Assembly: GCA_012932295.1 (NCBI GenBank)
Contig: JAAONU010000016.1
Location: forward strand, 47,337,241-47,401,240
From: Cyclina sinensis
Lineage: Eukaryota; Mollusca; Bivalvia; Venerida; Veneridae
Direction of reading: 5' to 3'
Length of the DNA: 64,000 nt
Made by a program: the position numbers and the translations under genes. The notes beneath the pieces were generated by a model. It saw nothing but the letters and a program-made list of their open reading frames with translations, had not been told where the DNA came from and did no database searches. Positions 46,201 to 61,200 of the stretch are shown in pieces (the first letter of the stretch is position 1; every line of letters starts with the position of its first letter).

Positions 46201-49200
46201 ATATTTCGTAAGTTTATGAAGATTCACTTTTTCTGGATATGTATCATAAGGGAAAAGTTTATATATTAATACCTTACTAAAAACTGTAACTATTAATTTT
46301 TATGAAACTTATTTATCATCTGCAGTAATTGGAACACTTCATTCAGGATTAATCATCAGCATCAGTACTTAATCAACAAACTGATTAATCAGCATAACAC
46401 TTACTCACTTTATGCTATATCAAGGTTAATGTTCCCCAGTGGAACAGAAGTTGTAACTCAAAAACTATGAATGCAACTTGCTTTTAGCTTTCTTAATTTA
46501 TTGCTTTGTATGATTTACGGTGCCACACACTGTTTCAAACATATTTTCATGATTTTGTACAACCTTTAGAATAAATCTGATAACTGTTGCAAGAATGTTA
46601 AACCTATAATTTGTAAAAATATCAGCTTGAAAAATTATCTTGCAAATATTTGATGGGCTTGCCTATGTATTTCCATCTAAGTAAATTATCGGCACTAAGG
46701 TTGTTTCTTATTTTATTGTCAGCTTTAATGAATTTGCTTGTATAAACCCACTTGTTTTACTAAAATTAGTAATGTGATAACAACATGCAAATAGCATTGC
46801 AAAATTTCATAAAATTCTGTGGTAGTGAGATGAAATTTCTTTATAGATCTCAACTTAACAATCTTTATTAAAAACAAACATGCATTAGGACTAGATGAAA
46901 TTTCAAGTAATTTAAATATACATGTAGGATCAACTGAAAAATTGCAAGTTAATTTTTGCCTGTTAATTTTTTACGACTGGCAAAACTGTTACTGTTGTCT
47001 TGTTTGGAAAAATTAATGAAATTTTCAGAGATAAAGATTTACATTTTATACCCAAAATATAAAATATTTCAACTCTTCATTTGGTTTAAAAAATTTTAAA
47101 TTAAAAAATTCAGTTGTCACTTTCACAGAATTTTATTGCCCGCTGCTTTTGTTTCTAGTGCAGCCAAGCTGCCAGATTGCTGATGCTAAAAATAAATCTT
47201 ATCAGTCACATGGTCACTGTCTCTAAGCTATCTTGGCAAAGTTCTTGAATCTTGAAGTATTTCCTCAGAGACTTCTGATATTAGATTTCAGTGTTTATTA
47301 TTAATTAGTGTGTTCTGCTCATTTAGAAGAATTCCTCCCAGACAAAATCACTAACACACTCAATATGACACCTTTTTATTAGCTCACCTGAGCATGCTCA
47401 TGTGAGCTTTTAGGATCCTTGATTGTCCGGCGTCCGTCCGTCCGTCCGTCCGTCCGTCGTCCACAATTCATTCAAATGACATCTCCTCTGAAACCACTGG
47501 GCAAAATTTAATGAAACTTGCCTAAAATGTTCCTTGCATGAAGCTCTACCAAGTTTGTTCAAATGGTTCCGGTTCATTGCATTTCTGGGTCACAGGAGCT
47601 AAAAACAGATTTTAAAAGTTGGATCTTTAAAAATCTTCTTGTCAGAAACCACAAGGCCTGGAGCTTTGATATTTGGTATAAAGCATCATCTAGTGGACCT
47701 CTACCAAGTTTGTTCAAATTATGATCATGGGGTCAAAAATGGCCCCGCCCCAGGGGTAACTTGTTTTACATAGAGTTATATAGGAAAAACTTTAAAAATC
47801 TTCTTGTCAGAAACCGTAAGGCATAGAGCTAAGATATTTGGTCTGCAGCATTGTCTAGTGGACCTCTACCAAGTTTGTTCAAATTATGATCATGGGGTCA
47901 AAAATGGCCCCACCCCAGGGGTAACTTGTTTTACATAGAGTTATATAGGAAAAACTTCAAAAATCTTCTTGTCAGAAACCCTAAGGCATAGAGCTTAGAT
48001 ATTTGGTATGTAGCATTGTCTAGTGGATTTCTAACAAGTTTGTTCAAATCATGGCCTCTGGGTCAAAAATGGCCCTGCCCCAGGGGTAACTTGTTTTACA
48101 TAGAGTTATATAGGAAAAACTTTAAAAATCTTCTTGTCAGAAACCGTAAGGCATAGAGCTAAGATATTTCGTGTGCAGCATTGTCTAGTGGACCTCTACC
48201 AAGTTTGTTCAAATCATGGCCTCTGGGTCAAAAATGGCCCCGCCCCAGGGGTAACTTGTTTTACATAGAGTTATATAGGAAAAACTTTAAAAATCTTCTT
48301 GTCAGAAACCGTAAGGCATAGAGCTAAGATATTTGGTATGTAGCATTTTCTAGTGGACCTCTACCAAGTTTGTTGAAATTATAACTCTGGGGTCAAATTT
48401 GGCCCCACCCTGGGGTCATTGGTTTTACATAGGCTTATATAGGAAAAACTTCGAAAATCTTGTCAGAAACCACAAGGCCCTGAGCCTTAAGATTTGGTAT
48501 GTAGCATTGTCTAGTGGACGTCTACCAAGTTTGTTCAAATTATACCCCTGGGGTCAAATTTGGCCCCACCCCGGGGTCATTGGTTTTACATAGGCTTATA
48601 TAGTGAAATCTTTGAAAATCTTCTTGTAGGAGGAGAAGTAACATTTTCAGTCCAAATAATCTGGAAATTTGTTAGACAGGTTGTTTCTATGATTTCTAGC
48701 TCAAGTTCGAATATGGGTCATCTGGGTTCAAAAACTAGGTCACAGAGCCCAAAAATAGAAAAACCTTGTTAACACTCTAGAGGTTACATTTTCAGTCAAA
48801 ATATCCCAGAAATTTGACAGAAAAGTTGTTTTGATGATTTTTAGCTCATGTTCAAAATTGGGTCATCTTGGGTCAAAAACTAGGTCACAGAGCCAAAATA
48901 TGGAAAAACCTTGTTAACACTCTAGAGGTAACATTTTCAGTTCAAATAACCTGGAATCTGTCAGAAAGGTTGTTTCAATGATTTCTAGGTTAAATTTGAA
49001 TGGGTCATCTGAAATCAAAAACTAGGTCACAGAGCCCAAAAATAGAAAAAAACTTGTTAACACTCTAGAAGCTACTTTTCAATCCAAATAATCTGGAAAT
49101 TTGTCAGAAAGGATGTTTTAGTGATTTCTAGCTCAGATTCGAATAAAGGTCATCTGGGGTCAAAAACTAGGTCACAGACCCCAAATATGGAAAAACCTTG

Positions 49201-52200
49201 TTAACATGCATTTAGGTAACATTTTCAGTACAAACAACCTTGAAGTTTGTCAGAAAGATTGTTTCAATAATTTCTAGGTCAAGTTTGAATATGGGTCATC
49301 TGGGGTCAATTAACCAGGTCCATAGCAACTTTGTTAAAAGCAGTCATATTCAGGTGAGCGATATAGGGCCATCTTGGCCCTCTTGTTCTAATAGCGTTTT
49401 ACATTTCTCCATAACATCTTATTCATTTTTGTTATTTCTATCAGCAAATTTATTTTGACTTTATTAGAATTGGACTCAGAAATTCTTAAAATTAGAACTC
49501 CTCAAGTCAAAACCTCCCCTTTTCATGTGAAAGGAAACTTTAGCCGTGATAAATTCTATGTTTTAACATGTTTTGTCTGCTGAATGCAGATATAAGGACT
49601 GTGGTCTAGATGCAGTAAATGCATTTTTTAAAGTACCTTTATTTGAAAAGTTCATTTTTTTTTATCACTTGTTCCATAAATATATCCTTCTTGAATTGTA
49701 TTGATATAAAAATAGATTGGATGTATTGATAAGAGGTATAAATTGAACGAAAATTGGTAGCTTTTTAAGAGTCTTCTTGTAAAACTTTATTTATTTCTTT
49801 TTTCACCGACGGGTTGAAAATTCTCGCTGTGTGGTGAGTCTAACCAGTCACACACAAAAAGACGGCAATTATATTAGGGTTTGAATAGAGAGTATCTGCA
49901 CATTTATAGTATAACAGTGTTTGATATAATTATTTGCATTCTGTTGTTTATTTATTGGCTGTTTGGCTAGGTGGGGTCGAAGATTACTGAAGTCTGGACG
50001 GGATTTCAGCTCCGTGTGGGGGATGGTTTACTATTGATTGCCTTTTCATTTCATGTGAAAGTATTCAGCTTTTATTTGAAAGTAAATGTATACCCGAGAC
50101 TGTCCCGAGGTAAAGCGCTCAGTCAGAAAAAATAAATTGATCTAGTATACTCTTATTTTACAGTAGGAACGAACATTTTGTAAAAGATGATTTTTTGTGT
50201 AATGACATTTATTTTCATTTTTCAAGCTTAAAAATTCATTTAATGCCATTTTGACTTATATAGAGAAAGAGTGGTTAAAGTATTTTAAAAGTACAAAGAA
50301 AAAGAGAAAATATAAGATTTTGTTTTTAGATGAAAAAGTTGATATAATTTGTTAGTGTTGAAAAGTAGAAAAGGTTAATTGAGTTTTTCAGTGATCTGTT
50401 TATGAAACTATTATCTGTGTTTCCACCTGTTTCAAGTTTGTCATTATGGGGCAGTCATGCGATTTCAGTCTTAAAGAATGGTCACCTTTTCAGAGACCTT
50501 ATCATATAAAAATCTTTACTAAAAATTGTCATTCGATACAAGTTTTGTTGAAATATTCGTTACAATTTTGACTTTTCTTTTGTTAAGAAAAATGAATTAT
50601 GATTTCAGTGACCTAGTTCCAACTATTTCTTTACAGATTCTTATTCTTTGAACATATTTGTTTGTCAAACATTTTTTTAATATGATTTAAGATTTTTATC
50701 ATATTTAACAAAGAGAGTGAAAATAAATTCTACAAGTGCAGCAGGAACACCGTTTGAACTTTTTAGGGTTGGGAGGGTGGCAGGGTAAATCTTTAATTTA
50801 ATGGATACAGTATAAGTGAACAAAAAATTCAGAAACTAGGGTGATCCAGCTTTGGGTAGCTAAATTAATAGATGGTGTTAGAACTTAAACATTGAAGTCA
50901 GCAGTTTTGTTTTTCATAATTGTTTGTTCTAGTGTAAGCAAAATGTTTCCATTGAATGAGAAAATAGTCATAGAATTATGTTTAGATCTATAGAAAACAG
51001 ACCTTTGATTTGAATGAATGCTAGTGCAGTATTTTGCTGTCGCACTTGCATTAGAAGTTAAACTTGCTTGTTTTTGAAAAACTTTAATATCTTTTTTAAT
51101 AGTTTAAGTAGTGAGAAATTTGATGGTTAACACCAAAGTGTCTGTACATGTAGTATTAATCAGTTTACCTGCAACTTTTTTTTGTCCACCGAGTACATGT
51201 AATGTCAGAGACACACTTGATTATGCTGGTAACTTCTACTTGATTTCCTGCAAAATTAAGAAGAGAAATTACCTGTACATTATTTTGTTCAGTCTTTCAG
51301 TGTAAGACTGCATAGAAAGATTATATTAAAATATTGATAATTCATATACAACCATTACTTTGTCAGAGATGTAAGTCTTCTGGGTTGAAGTGTTGCGAGA
51401 ACAAGTAACTGCCGATGTCAAGGGAAGTAACACAGGGTGGACGGTTACTGGATTTTATACTGTCTGTTTCATTATGAAGGTTTTCATTGGTCGATCGGGG
51501 TGCATAGGTGGCTTCCATGACTTCCGACCAATTTCAGGGTTTTTGGTCCTGACCCACTTACATCTCTGCTTTGTTCAAATACAGCAATCATTTAAATTCC
51601 TTAATTTCATCTGTTATTTTTGAATCTGTTATGGGTTTGTCAGATTTGGCATAGGAGTATGTTGCAGTGTTAATGTCATGGACATTACCAGAATTAATTA
51701 ATTCTGTCTTTATTGTTTAGGTTTTTTTTATATACAAAAATTATAAAATTAGGCATGGCATAAACTAGTTCTCTCTGAAAAAAGAAATCAACTTCTCTAT
51801 TTATAGCCTTTCTAATTTTGTTTGTATCGTATTTTTTGTCTCAATGTGGATGTTTTATGAATTATAGTACAATAACTTCTGGCACAGTAAAACAGTATCA
51901 AGGTTGACATTGTGGGAGGGCAGTTTATCTGTAGGATAGTCATTGAGAAAAACGAGGCTCAAGTTTGCGCATACAGTATAAAACATGGGAAGATGAATTG
52001 TTTGTATGTTAACACATCTCATCCATGGGGTAATAAAGATCTGCAGACGATCTTGATGGGAATTGTGGGTAATAATACAAGAAACTCTATATGGGATCAG
52101 AACTGGGTAACATGGAATTTTAATCATGTAATTCCCAGCCAAGGGGGAGCTTTGGTGGTAAGTCTTCTTAAATAGGTTTTTAACGGAACAAAAGGAGTCA

Positions 52201-55200
52201 GTTGTTGATGATAGCCCACTGGGGTGTTCTTATGTTATTATTAAGAAAGTAGGCCAGAATTTGACCCCCACTAGAAGATGCTTAAGTATTGGAAGTAACA
52301 CAACACAGGAACCTTGGCAGTTTAAAAATACGCTTTTTGAGAAAAACTGACATATGACAGCCTTTTTTTTGCACAGATATAATTAGCAATAAAATTCAGA
52401 CCAATAAAAAGTTGAGATTGACTTTTATCTATAAAGTTTCACAAACATATATGATATTGAAATGCATTGTCATTATACAAATAATAATATAAATGACCAG
52501 ATGCTATTTGAAATGCAATCACAGGGCACAGTGAAAGGTGAAGATCAAGTATTATTTATGCAATTTGTTTGCTTAATGAAGATGATTTCTACCATATAAC
52601 ATAGCGGGGGATCTGATATGCCAGGCAGGAGTAAGTAGGCCAAAGTCTCGCTCATTCCATGCTGTATTGTAGAAGTACAGTTTATCAAGATGGTTTAAGA
52701 CAGACTGGATTTTGACTGTTGATAAACACTATTTAATTAATTTGTATTTAATATTTCACGTATTTGTTCTTAACTTATTTCTATGAACTTTCTAGGGGGT
52801 ACCTAGAGATTTGTACAAATGAGGGTGATAAAAGTTCTCGTTTGAACTTCAGAGAAATAAATCCTCTGATATTAGAATTTTTTTAAAGAAAGCTTTAAGT
52901 CTATTTATTGAGAAGTGTGATTTAACAAATAAAGTTGAAAATTTTGGACTGGTTTATTTGTTTTCCTCAAAAGGTGATTAGAAACAGAAAGTCTTTTGTA
53001 GGGAGTATATACATGTATAATAAAAACAAATAATTATCTTTTAAATACATGTAACATGCAGGTGATCCTCATGTGTTTTCATGCATACAATTAATGAAGA
53101 AGAAAAAAAAAACGAATGAATTTTAGCTATTTTGTCAATAGTTACTGTTCATGCCATAGGGGTTTGGTCGAAAAAATACTTTGTTTGAAGTATTTATTTT
53201 AATAAGACATCTTATAAATGCTGTATAGAAGATAAAAATATAATTTTTGCTATGGTATATTTAACCCTTAACCTGCTGGAACCAAAAGTGATTAGCCACC
53301 AGTATAGAGCCTGGCCAGCCTGCACATCCATGCAGTCTGACCAGGCTCTATACAGTTGGTAGTTCCATTTTTTGTATTTTGATATTGAAATCCCTTAAAC
53401 TTTGAATGGACTGTTCTAAATTCAAACCTGGGCAAATCCATTATAAAAATTTAGCAGGTTCAGGGTTAAATCAGTCATTTTTAAATATTTACACATGATA
53501 AAAACATTGTAATCTTACAAGAATGATAAAAATCTTCCAGTAGATCTTTAACTAGTATTTTTTTTATGATGAGAGTAATAGGGGAGATTTTATCTAGGTG
53601 TTAAAATGTGTAGTCCAGCAGGATGATTGAATTGAAATTACCAATAATCGGCTTCCCCACAGAAAGAAAAAAAGACGAAAATTAATGGAGAAAATATCCC
53701 CCCTCCTGGACTGTGCAAAGCTAAAGACTGAATAAATAATCCCAGTTTAGTTATTGGGTGTTTATTGAATGTGATCCACTGATCGCCCCCTGCAGACTGC
53801 TGTGTGAAATAATTGGTAAACAGAACCGTAGTAAAGGTAAAAATACTCCCATCTTTTGTAAGTGTGTGAATGACACAAAATGGATTATGGTCAGTGTTTA
53901 TCCAAGTCAACCCCCCTGGTCTAGGTCCCTTCAGGATTGTAAAGATAAAATACCACTCAGTATAGATGGGAGATTTTGATCTACGGAAACTTTTTGATAG
54001 ACTTGAATTGTATAATACTAGAAAGTCTTAAAAGTACTTCTGAAAGGTTTAATTTGAGATTTGCTGATTTTTTTGTTAGATGGTCTGACTTAGTCAGGTT
54101 GAAGCATATTTTTCGAAGTTCGCACTACCTTTAATAGTAATGTTTGTTTAAGTGTCTAGATTGATCGTCACAGAAACAAAACTCTGAGCCATTGAGTAAT
54201 CAAGGAAGGTCAATAATACAGGCAAGCTAGGGGGTCTCGTTTTAATTGCTTTCTATACAAAGCTCTCCGATGGTGGAGGTAGCCGACATCATTTTAACAT
54301 TATTTGGAAGTAAATGACAACCCATTATCTATAATACATGTCACAAGATCATTGAAAATGATAGGAATGGCCTTGTTATTTCTTTAAAGTTATATTTTCT
54401 CATTATGTTTTTTCTCATAATGAAACATGCAAAGGCAATAAATGTGCATTCACCTTAAGTGAATACAATTTTTACTACATACTTTTCTGGTCTCATGCAG
54501 AGAAGTAAATATATTGAGCTTAGAATTTCTGTATAACTCTTTCATTCACTTGGAAGTTTTTAGTTGCCATTGATAAATTGGTACTTAAACTGTTTTGTAT
54601 TGTACTCTCCACTGATTTTCACCCTGGACCACAGTTATTAATGAAACAATCATGCTGTCAACAAACAACGACGAACCTAATATAGATGCGAGCCATCCTG
54701 CCAGATCAGACCAGTGCCTGGTAGGGTTCGCACCTCCAGCCTTCATTAAAGACAGGCTTTATTTAGGAATGTATTATGTTTATTATATACTAATATTTTT
54801 CTTTTTTCAGGCTCGGAGGCCCAGATCCCTTGGACTATATCAGTATGTATGCAAACCCGGGAGATCCCGAAAAAGGCGTCCCCCCACATTGGCACTACAT
54901 TAGCTTTGGCTTATCAGATCTCCATGGCGATGGAAGAGTACACGAGTATGTTCATTTTTTGGTTATATTTTTATAAATATAGAACAACTTTAACAATCCT
55001 GTTACATACACGCCATCGAAAAAAAAAAAGGGCATACAAGTTTTGTATATGTGTCTGGCAACAGTGGTTTAACAAACAAGTTATTCATGAATATTAAAGA
55101 AGTTAAAAATATTTCAGAAGTCAAATGATACACATAGTGCAAAAAAGTCTCCTGTAAGACACCTAAAACTTTAATGAAAGATCTCACATGTGCAACAATT

Positions 55201-58200
55201 AGCAAGTTGCATGAGCTGCAGAAAAGGGAACCAATTAACTATAAGTCTAATCTCTTTTTTTTTTGCTGAATTAAGCTGTAATGGTCTTAAATAGGCCACA
55301 GTATGTTAATCCAGCATGTGGGGGGTGAAAAGTGATTGTACTTGTGTTTGAATTTTACAAATTCTCCAATGATAGTTTTATTTGAGGACATTTCTGTTAA
55401 AAGCTATTGTACTTGACAATTTTGAGATTTCTTGCAAAGCTATGCTTGATTTTTTTCTACAGTTAATAATATGCAGCATTTTATCAATAATGAGCGTATA
55501 ATAGTTTTAGCAAGACATGGAACATTTTTATGTTTAAGGAGAGACAGAAGTTAAAATAAAGAAGCAAATTTTAACGGTTATTTTTTTCAGACGGTCAGTG
55601 TAGCTGGAAATTGAGGTCCATTGTGACATTTTTTGAATAATTAATAAAGAAGTTGATTGACAGATAATTATAACCATGTACAATTTTAAAGTATGGAAGG
55701 GTTGTCTGTGAAAGATTACAAACTGGTTTGATAATAATTGTGTAGATATTTATGATGAAAATGCATTAAGATGAAAAGGGTCTACTTTAATTGATAGATA
55801 AAGTGAGGCCTATTTCATTGAAAGCAAATTTTGAAATTAAGTAACATGTACAAAAATGTACATGTTGTGTATTGATTGAATTTTTTTCTCTTAAGATTAA
55901 AATAATTTTAGTAATTTGTGTTGCCTTACTGGCTATAAATAAAAAAAAAAGTTAAGGAAAAACAAAACAAAAATATTCCGTTATAAGGTGACGGTATAAG
56001 GTAATACTATAGTGTAAGAAAAGTTAAACCTTGCGACATAACCATAAGCGTTATTTGTATTTGTTTTAAATTACGGCATGAAACATTTTATGACGCATAG
56101 TAATGGTTGACTGGTTGAGTGTGTTACAAAGAGAAAAAAGTTTTATTTTTGTTTGGTACTGAATGTTAAACCTTCCAGAAGCCCTTCATTTCTGTTTTAG
56201 ACTATTATTCATCATTTATTCAGAACAACTTTTACACTTCTTGAATTTTATAATCCCCTAGGGTTTCATTTCTTTTATTTTGAAGTTTTAAAAATAAGTT
56301 GAACTGCTCCGATAATTTTGAACCATTAAAATATGATACTAGTAACAGTCATCATTTTCATACCCCCACCCACCCCACTAAGCCGGGTACTTGGTTACTA
56401 AACAACATATAGACCCTTGTGGAGTCTTAAATTTGCTCATTACAATAATTGATAAAAACAGTAATGATGATCTGAATTTTAAACTATTTGCTTCATCATT
56501 GTATGATATTAATTTATGCGTTTAATAATCCTATGATAGACCTATCTAGCTGTAGTATTGGCCTGTGTCCAGTCCAAAGGGGGGCTTTTGTATTAGACGG
56601 TCCACTTTTTTGTTCATCAGAATTATCTTCATAGACATTAATTATTACAGTTTATCAATTAAATTGTATCTCTTACATTAAATATCTGTAGCATGATTTA
56701 ATGTAGTAAGAATGTTAATAAATGTTTTGCATTGTTTTCCTGTGAAAGTTTTGAAGAATACAGTTTGTAAATAGAAGCTCTGTGTGTGACGTCCATTTAT
56801 ATCAGTCTCATTTCGGTATTTTTTTTTTCATATAAAAGAAATCAGTATCATATATTTGATAAAGTTTTAAAGCATTTATTTTGAAATTGCCTGACTAAAT
56901 GGTGTCAAAAATATCTTCATTAGAATCTTGTTTCTTGATCGGGGTATGTAAAAATAAATCTAAATCTATTTCATTTATTAAAAGGTTCTTATATGAAGTA
57001 TATATAATCAGTTTAAAATGGTATATAGATAGAGTAACTAAGATTTCAGAGGACTCATTGATATCTTTACTGTATATTTGACATCACTAGCAAATATTAA
57101 CAATTAAACGTCTGTTTAAAAAGTAGTATCGTCTGATTACAGTTAGGATATATTCTACTTTAAGAGAAGGAATATTTCAAGTTAAACAAGATATAGATAA
57201 AGGTGGGTTATATGGCGACATTCCAAATGGTTTGCTGCGGAACAATAAACTGTTGTCAACAATGTGAAATAGTGTCATACAGACGTTAGAAATCCTTACT
57301 TCAAGAAATCGGAAACTTAACGTGTAAAGAGATTTACTCAATGGAAAGATTAGAAAATGAAAACAATCATTTATTGATTTGAACTTCAATGTATTGTCTG
57401 ATTTAACAAAATCTGGCAGGCAAACAAGATACTGTCCCTGGTTCAGCTGAATTCTATAGCAAGACGTTAAAATAATGAGAAGTTGTCATAGCAATCCTAC
57501 ACCCTTTAACATTGTTCATGACGGCTGTAGAAATGTAGCGTAATATAACATGCGATCAATTTAATTCATTTTGCCACTAAATAAAGGTTATAGTTATATG
57601 ATATGTAGGTAGATTGCCAAAAATCATTTTCATTTAAAGGGTTAATTTCAATGTGGAAGTACATACTGGCATTTAAATTTGAATAACAAGAATAAGAAAA
57701 TGAAAACAAGGTCATGAAAATCAGTGACCGAAGAGAAAATAGCGAACAGTTTCAAAAGGTGTGTTTGTTTTAATCTAACGTAGCAAAATGTTTACAATAA
57801 TTTGATACAGTTTTAAAACTAAAATGACCCTAACCTGTCTGCATATTGACATGAACAAAAATGACTTTATGAAAGGTCAAATATAGTGTTATGTGCATTT
57901 AAATATTATATTAAGTTCCTAAACCAATTGCGTTTCCAGTTTGTTATAAATAAGGAAGGTTTAATCTTTTTAAAAATTAAAGAAAAATTCAAATGTTTAG
58001 ACTTGAATCTGGCAATTTGATTGCTTGATTAACTTCAATTTATAAGAAATCAAATGAACTTCTAAACACAAAGCAAAGAGATGAAAATATAATAGAGAAA
58101 AAAAGTCCAACTTGAATATATTCACTTACATTCATGTCACTGACTAATTAACAAATATTCAAACTGGATCTTTAGGTTCGAATATTTGGCCAATTTTCAA

Positions 58201-61200
58201 ATATTCAATGATCAAATATTCATTCCCATCCCTAATGTCTATATATGACAAACTGAATTCGTCTTCAAGTAAGTCAGTAGTCACTGCCATTGCTCAATAG
58301 CCTAGTGATACAGGGTTTGATTCTGAGGGATTTGATCATTTCATGCTGTGGTGTGTTAAATTATTCTATCCTTGCTTTGAATTAGTGCAAGATGAATAGT
58401 TTCAATAAAAGTTACTCAGTGTGTTTGATCACGCCATTTTGTCATGTCTTGGTAAAATCTGGAAAGAAATCATTATCTCAGATGACCACAAAAAAAATGT
58501 AAAAATCCAATACAACTTTGTGATATATTGTTTTCCAGTTAGTAAAACAAACAATTTCTCTTATTTCTTAAAATGACTTGTTTACACTTACAGATGTCAG
58601 GGTACTGAGGGACCAAGTGGGTTTGGATTTGAGCTGACATTCAGACTTAAGCGCGAGCCCGGAGAGACTAATCCACCTACCTGGCCTGCCACACTGATGC
58701 AAGCTCTTGCGAGATATGTCTTTCAAACAGGTTGGTGAATCATTATTAATATCTGAATCCTGGTATATCTGTACTTGAATTGAATCATTGAAACAAAATC
58801 ATAGTTGTGGTTATCAAATGCTTTACATATCTGTCATATGGGAGGAAATTTATTGATCTGAAACGGTGGAAATTTATTCCTTAAGATTTTTGTAAACATT
58901 TTCTGTGTGTTTAACCTTCACTCGTGTGTAATTGTGCAGAGTTATTTATGTGAAACAGTCGTTTGGTTTTCAGAAAACAAAGTGTATGCAGGGGATCATG
59001 TACCATGGCACATTCCACTAGACGGCAGTGAGTCCCGAATCCAACACATGCTGATGGCAGAAGATCCCCAGTTGAATCCTATCACCACACCATTTGGCCC
59101 CGTATCCTTTGTTCAGGTATGTTCTAAAATTTGCATTCAGTATCTGGTCCCGAAATAAATGTTAGGCCTATGTGCAGTAAAAAAGTACCTTTGTTTTAAA
59201 GTTTGTTAATTGGTGTGTTATCTGTCTCTTCAATCTTCATTTTGACTAGCCGTGGCATCTATCCTGTGGACATTTCTGATTCTGTTTATGACAGATGCTA
59301 CTTCTACATCTTTCATTAGTTGAAATAGTCCTGTGAATGGTAGAGTCGGAAGGAGAGAGTATGTTTCAAAAAAATAATTTGCAGTTTGTAACAAAATGGT
59401 TCAAGTCTCGATAAATTTTCATGTATTCTTTCGCTTTGTTAATGAAAGATACAGTAATCTTTGTACAAGTAACTGTTTTTGTGCTTTACCTGTTAGGACT
59501 TGTATACTTCACAGATTGTTGGTGTATGCACAGAAGAACTACGTGCCGCCCAGCACTGGAACGGTCCTGGTGTTATTGAGCTCCTCAGGTCCATGAGTTC
59601 GTAAGTTCACTTTTTCACTTTGAATCATTCAAACCAGTAATATGAGGTTCAGATACCATATTTTTCATGATAGTTAGTAATTGACTTTTACAGTAAATGT
59701 AGGAATGTATAGGGAACTGGTGTAGTGAAATATATTGTATACTATTTATGACCATTTATGTCAAATAAGAGCAGTCAAATAATACAGAATAAATTAAATG
59801 TTTTGTATGTTACAGAGCTGGAGGTCCCTGGTTAATAACTGACATGAGAAGGGGTGAGTCACTGTTTGAACAAGGACCAAGCCTTCAGGAAAAGGTGGAT
59901 CTTGGGATTGAAACGGAAGGTTCAAACTTGAGTGGGGTCAACAGCAAGTGCTCATGGGAAGAGCCTGGAGAGAATGATAGGGATAGTTTATATGATAAAG
60001 ACGGTTTTGATGATGATGACGACGACGACGCAGAGAGGGGACACCTTTCTATAATTGGTAAAAATTTTCAAATGTGATTATTACATATACAAGGGTCTTT
60101 TAAAGAATTTTATTATAAAGTCACGGCAACAAGGCTTTAAATTATATTACGATCCATATGTTGGTTCGACCATTGTGGATGGGAATGTTTTTTTTCCCCT
60201 GCTAAAAACTGGTATACTCTAATTTTTCTGTTCTCAGAGAGTAGATATGCAAACATTTCATAAAGTACATGTAAACTGCTGTGATATGTTATTAGTTATA
60301 TTACCACCACAACGTTCACCTTTAAGGTTGGGGGGCAAAAGATGTCATTGTGTGTGTAAGTGTAAATGACCCCTTCTGTTACGTTAGCGTAAGTCACAAT
60401 TGGTCTGGTATAATGAGCTGTAGAACTTTCAGGGGTGTGCTGAAGTGTATTAGCACATTACTACCTACAGCAAACACACATTATTTAGTTGATACGATTC
60501 AGTTCAACGTGTTGATTGTCAGATTCAATTTGTCAGTTTTGGCAAACTTTTTGTAAATACCGTTTTTTCAGACATGTTGCTCTGTTATCTTTCTCAGTGA
60601 TCCATTGTTGTTGATTTGAACTATAGTCACCATTTTAAGCATTTGTTTCCTAAAAATGTAAAATTATTAGTTTCTAGTCCCTTAATTAGTGTATCTGATA
60701 GGATTTCATTGTTATAAAATTTTTTTCTGATGTGCCGATGATACTGTACACATAAATGATGGATACTGTTCTGATACATCATGTGACACAATCTGGTTAG
60801 ATAGTTACCTCTAGCCAATCAGAATTGCTAATGAAAACTACACACTGCTAATTTGTTCGGGATGTCCCTAAAAAAATTCTTTATTAGCGGGTAGGCAGAA
60901 TGTTTTAGCAGGTTAGCTAAGTGTGTATCTTCCTCGATTAGCACATTTTGTAATTTGTGTTAGGGCTGTATGTTATTGGTGTTATAACATGTAGCCTCTT
61001 GGCTTGTATTTTAAGGAGAACTTTCGATACATCTGACTTTATTTAGAAAAAGACCATTTCATATTTCATACCCAGGCAGAGCATAGAGAAATCATTCAAT
61101 ATCTGTAAAGTCTAAAGACATAACCTTTGAAATATAAAGACATAAACAGTCCTGTGGAATCATTAGTTTGTGTCCAAATAAATGACATTCCTGAGGACAA

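Noticed and set aside
53638..53979. Overlapping open frames of 73-90 codons in SUFU intron 1
   Set aside because: No recognisable domain, no convincing splice sites and similar length to chance frames elsewhere in the intron.
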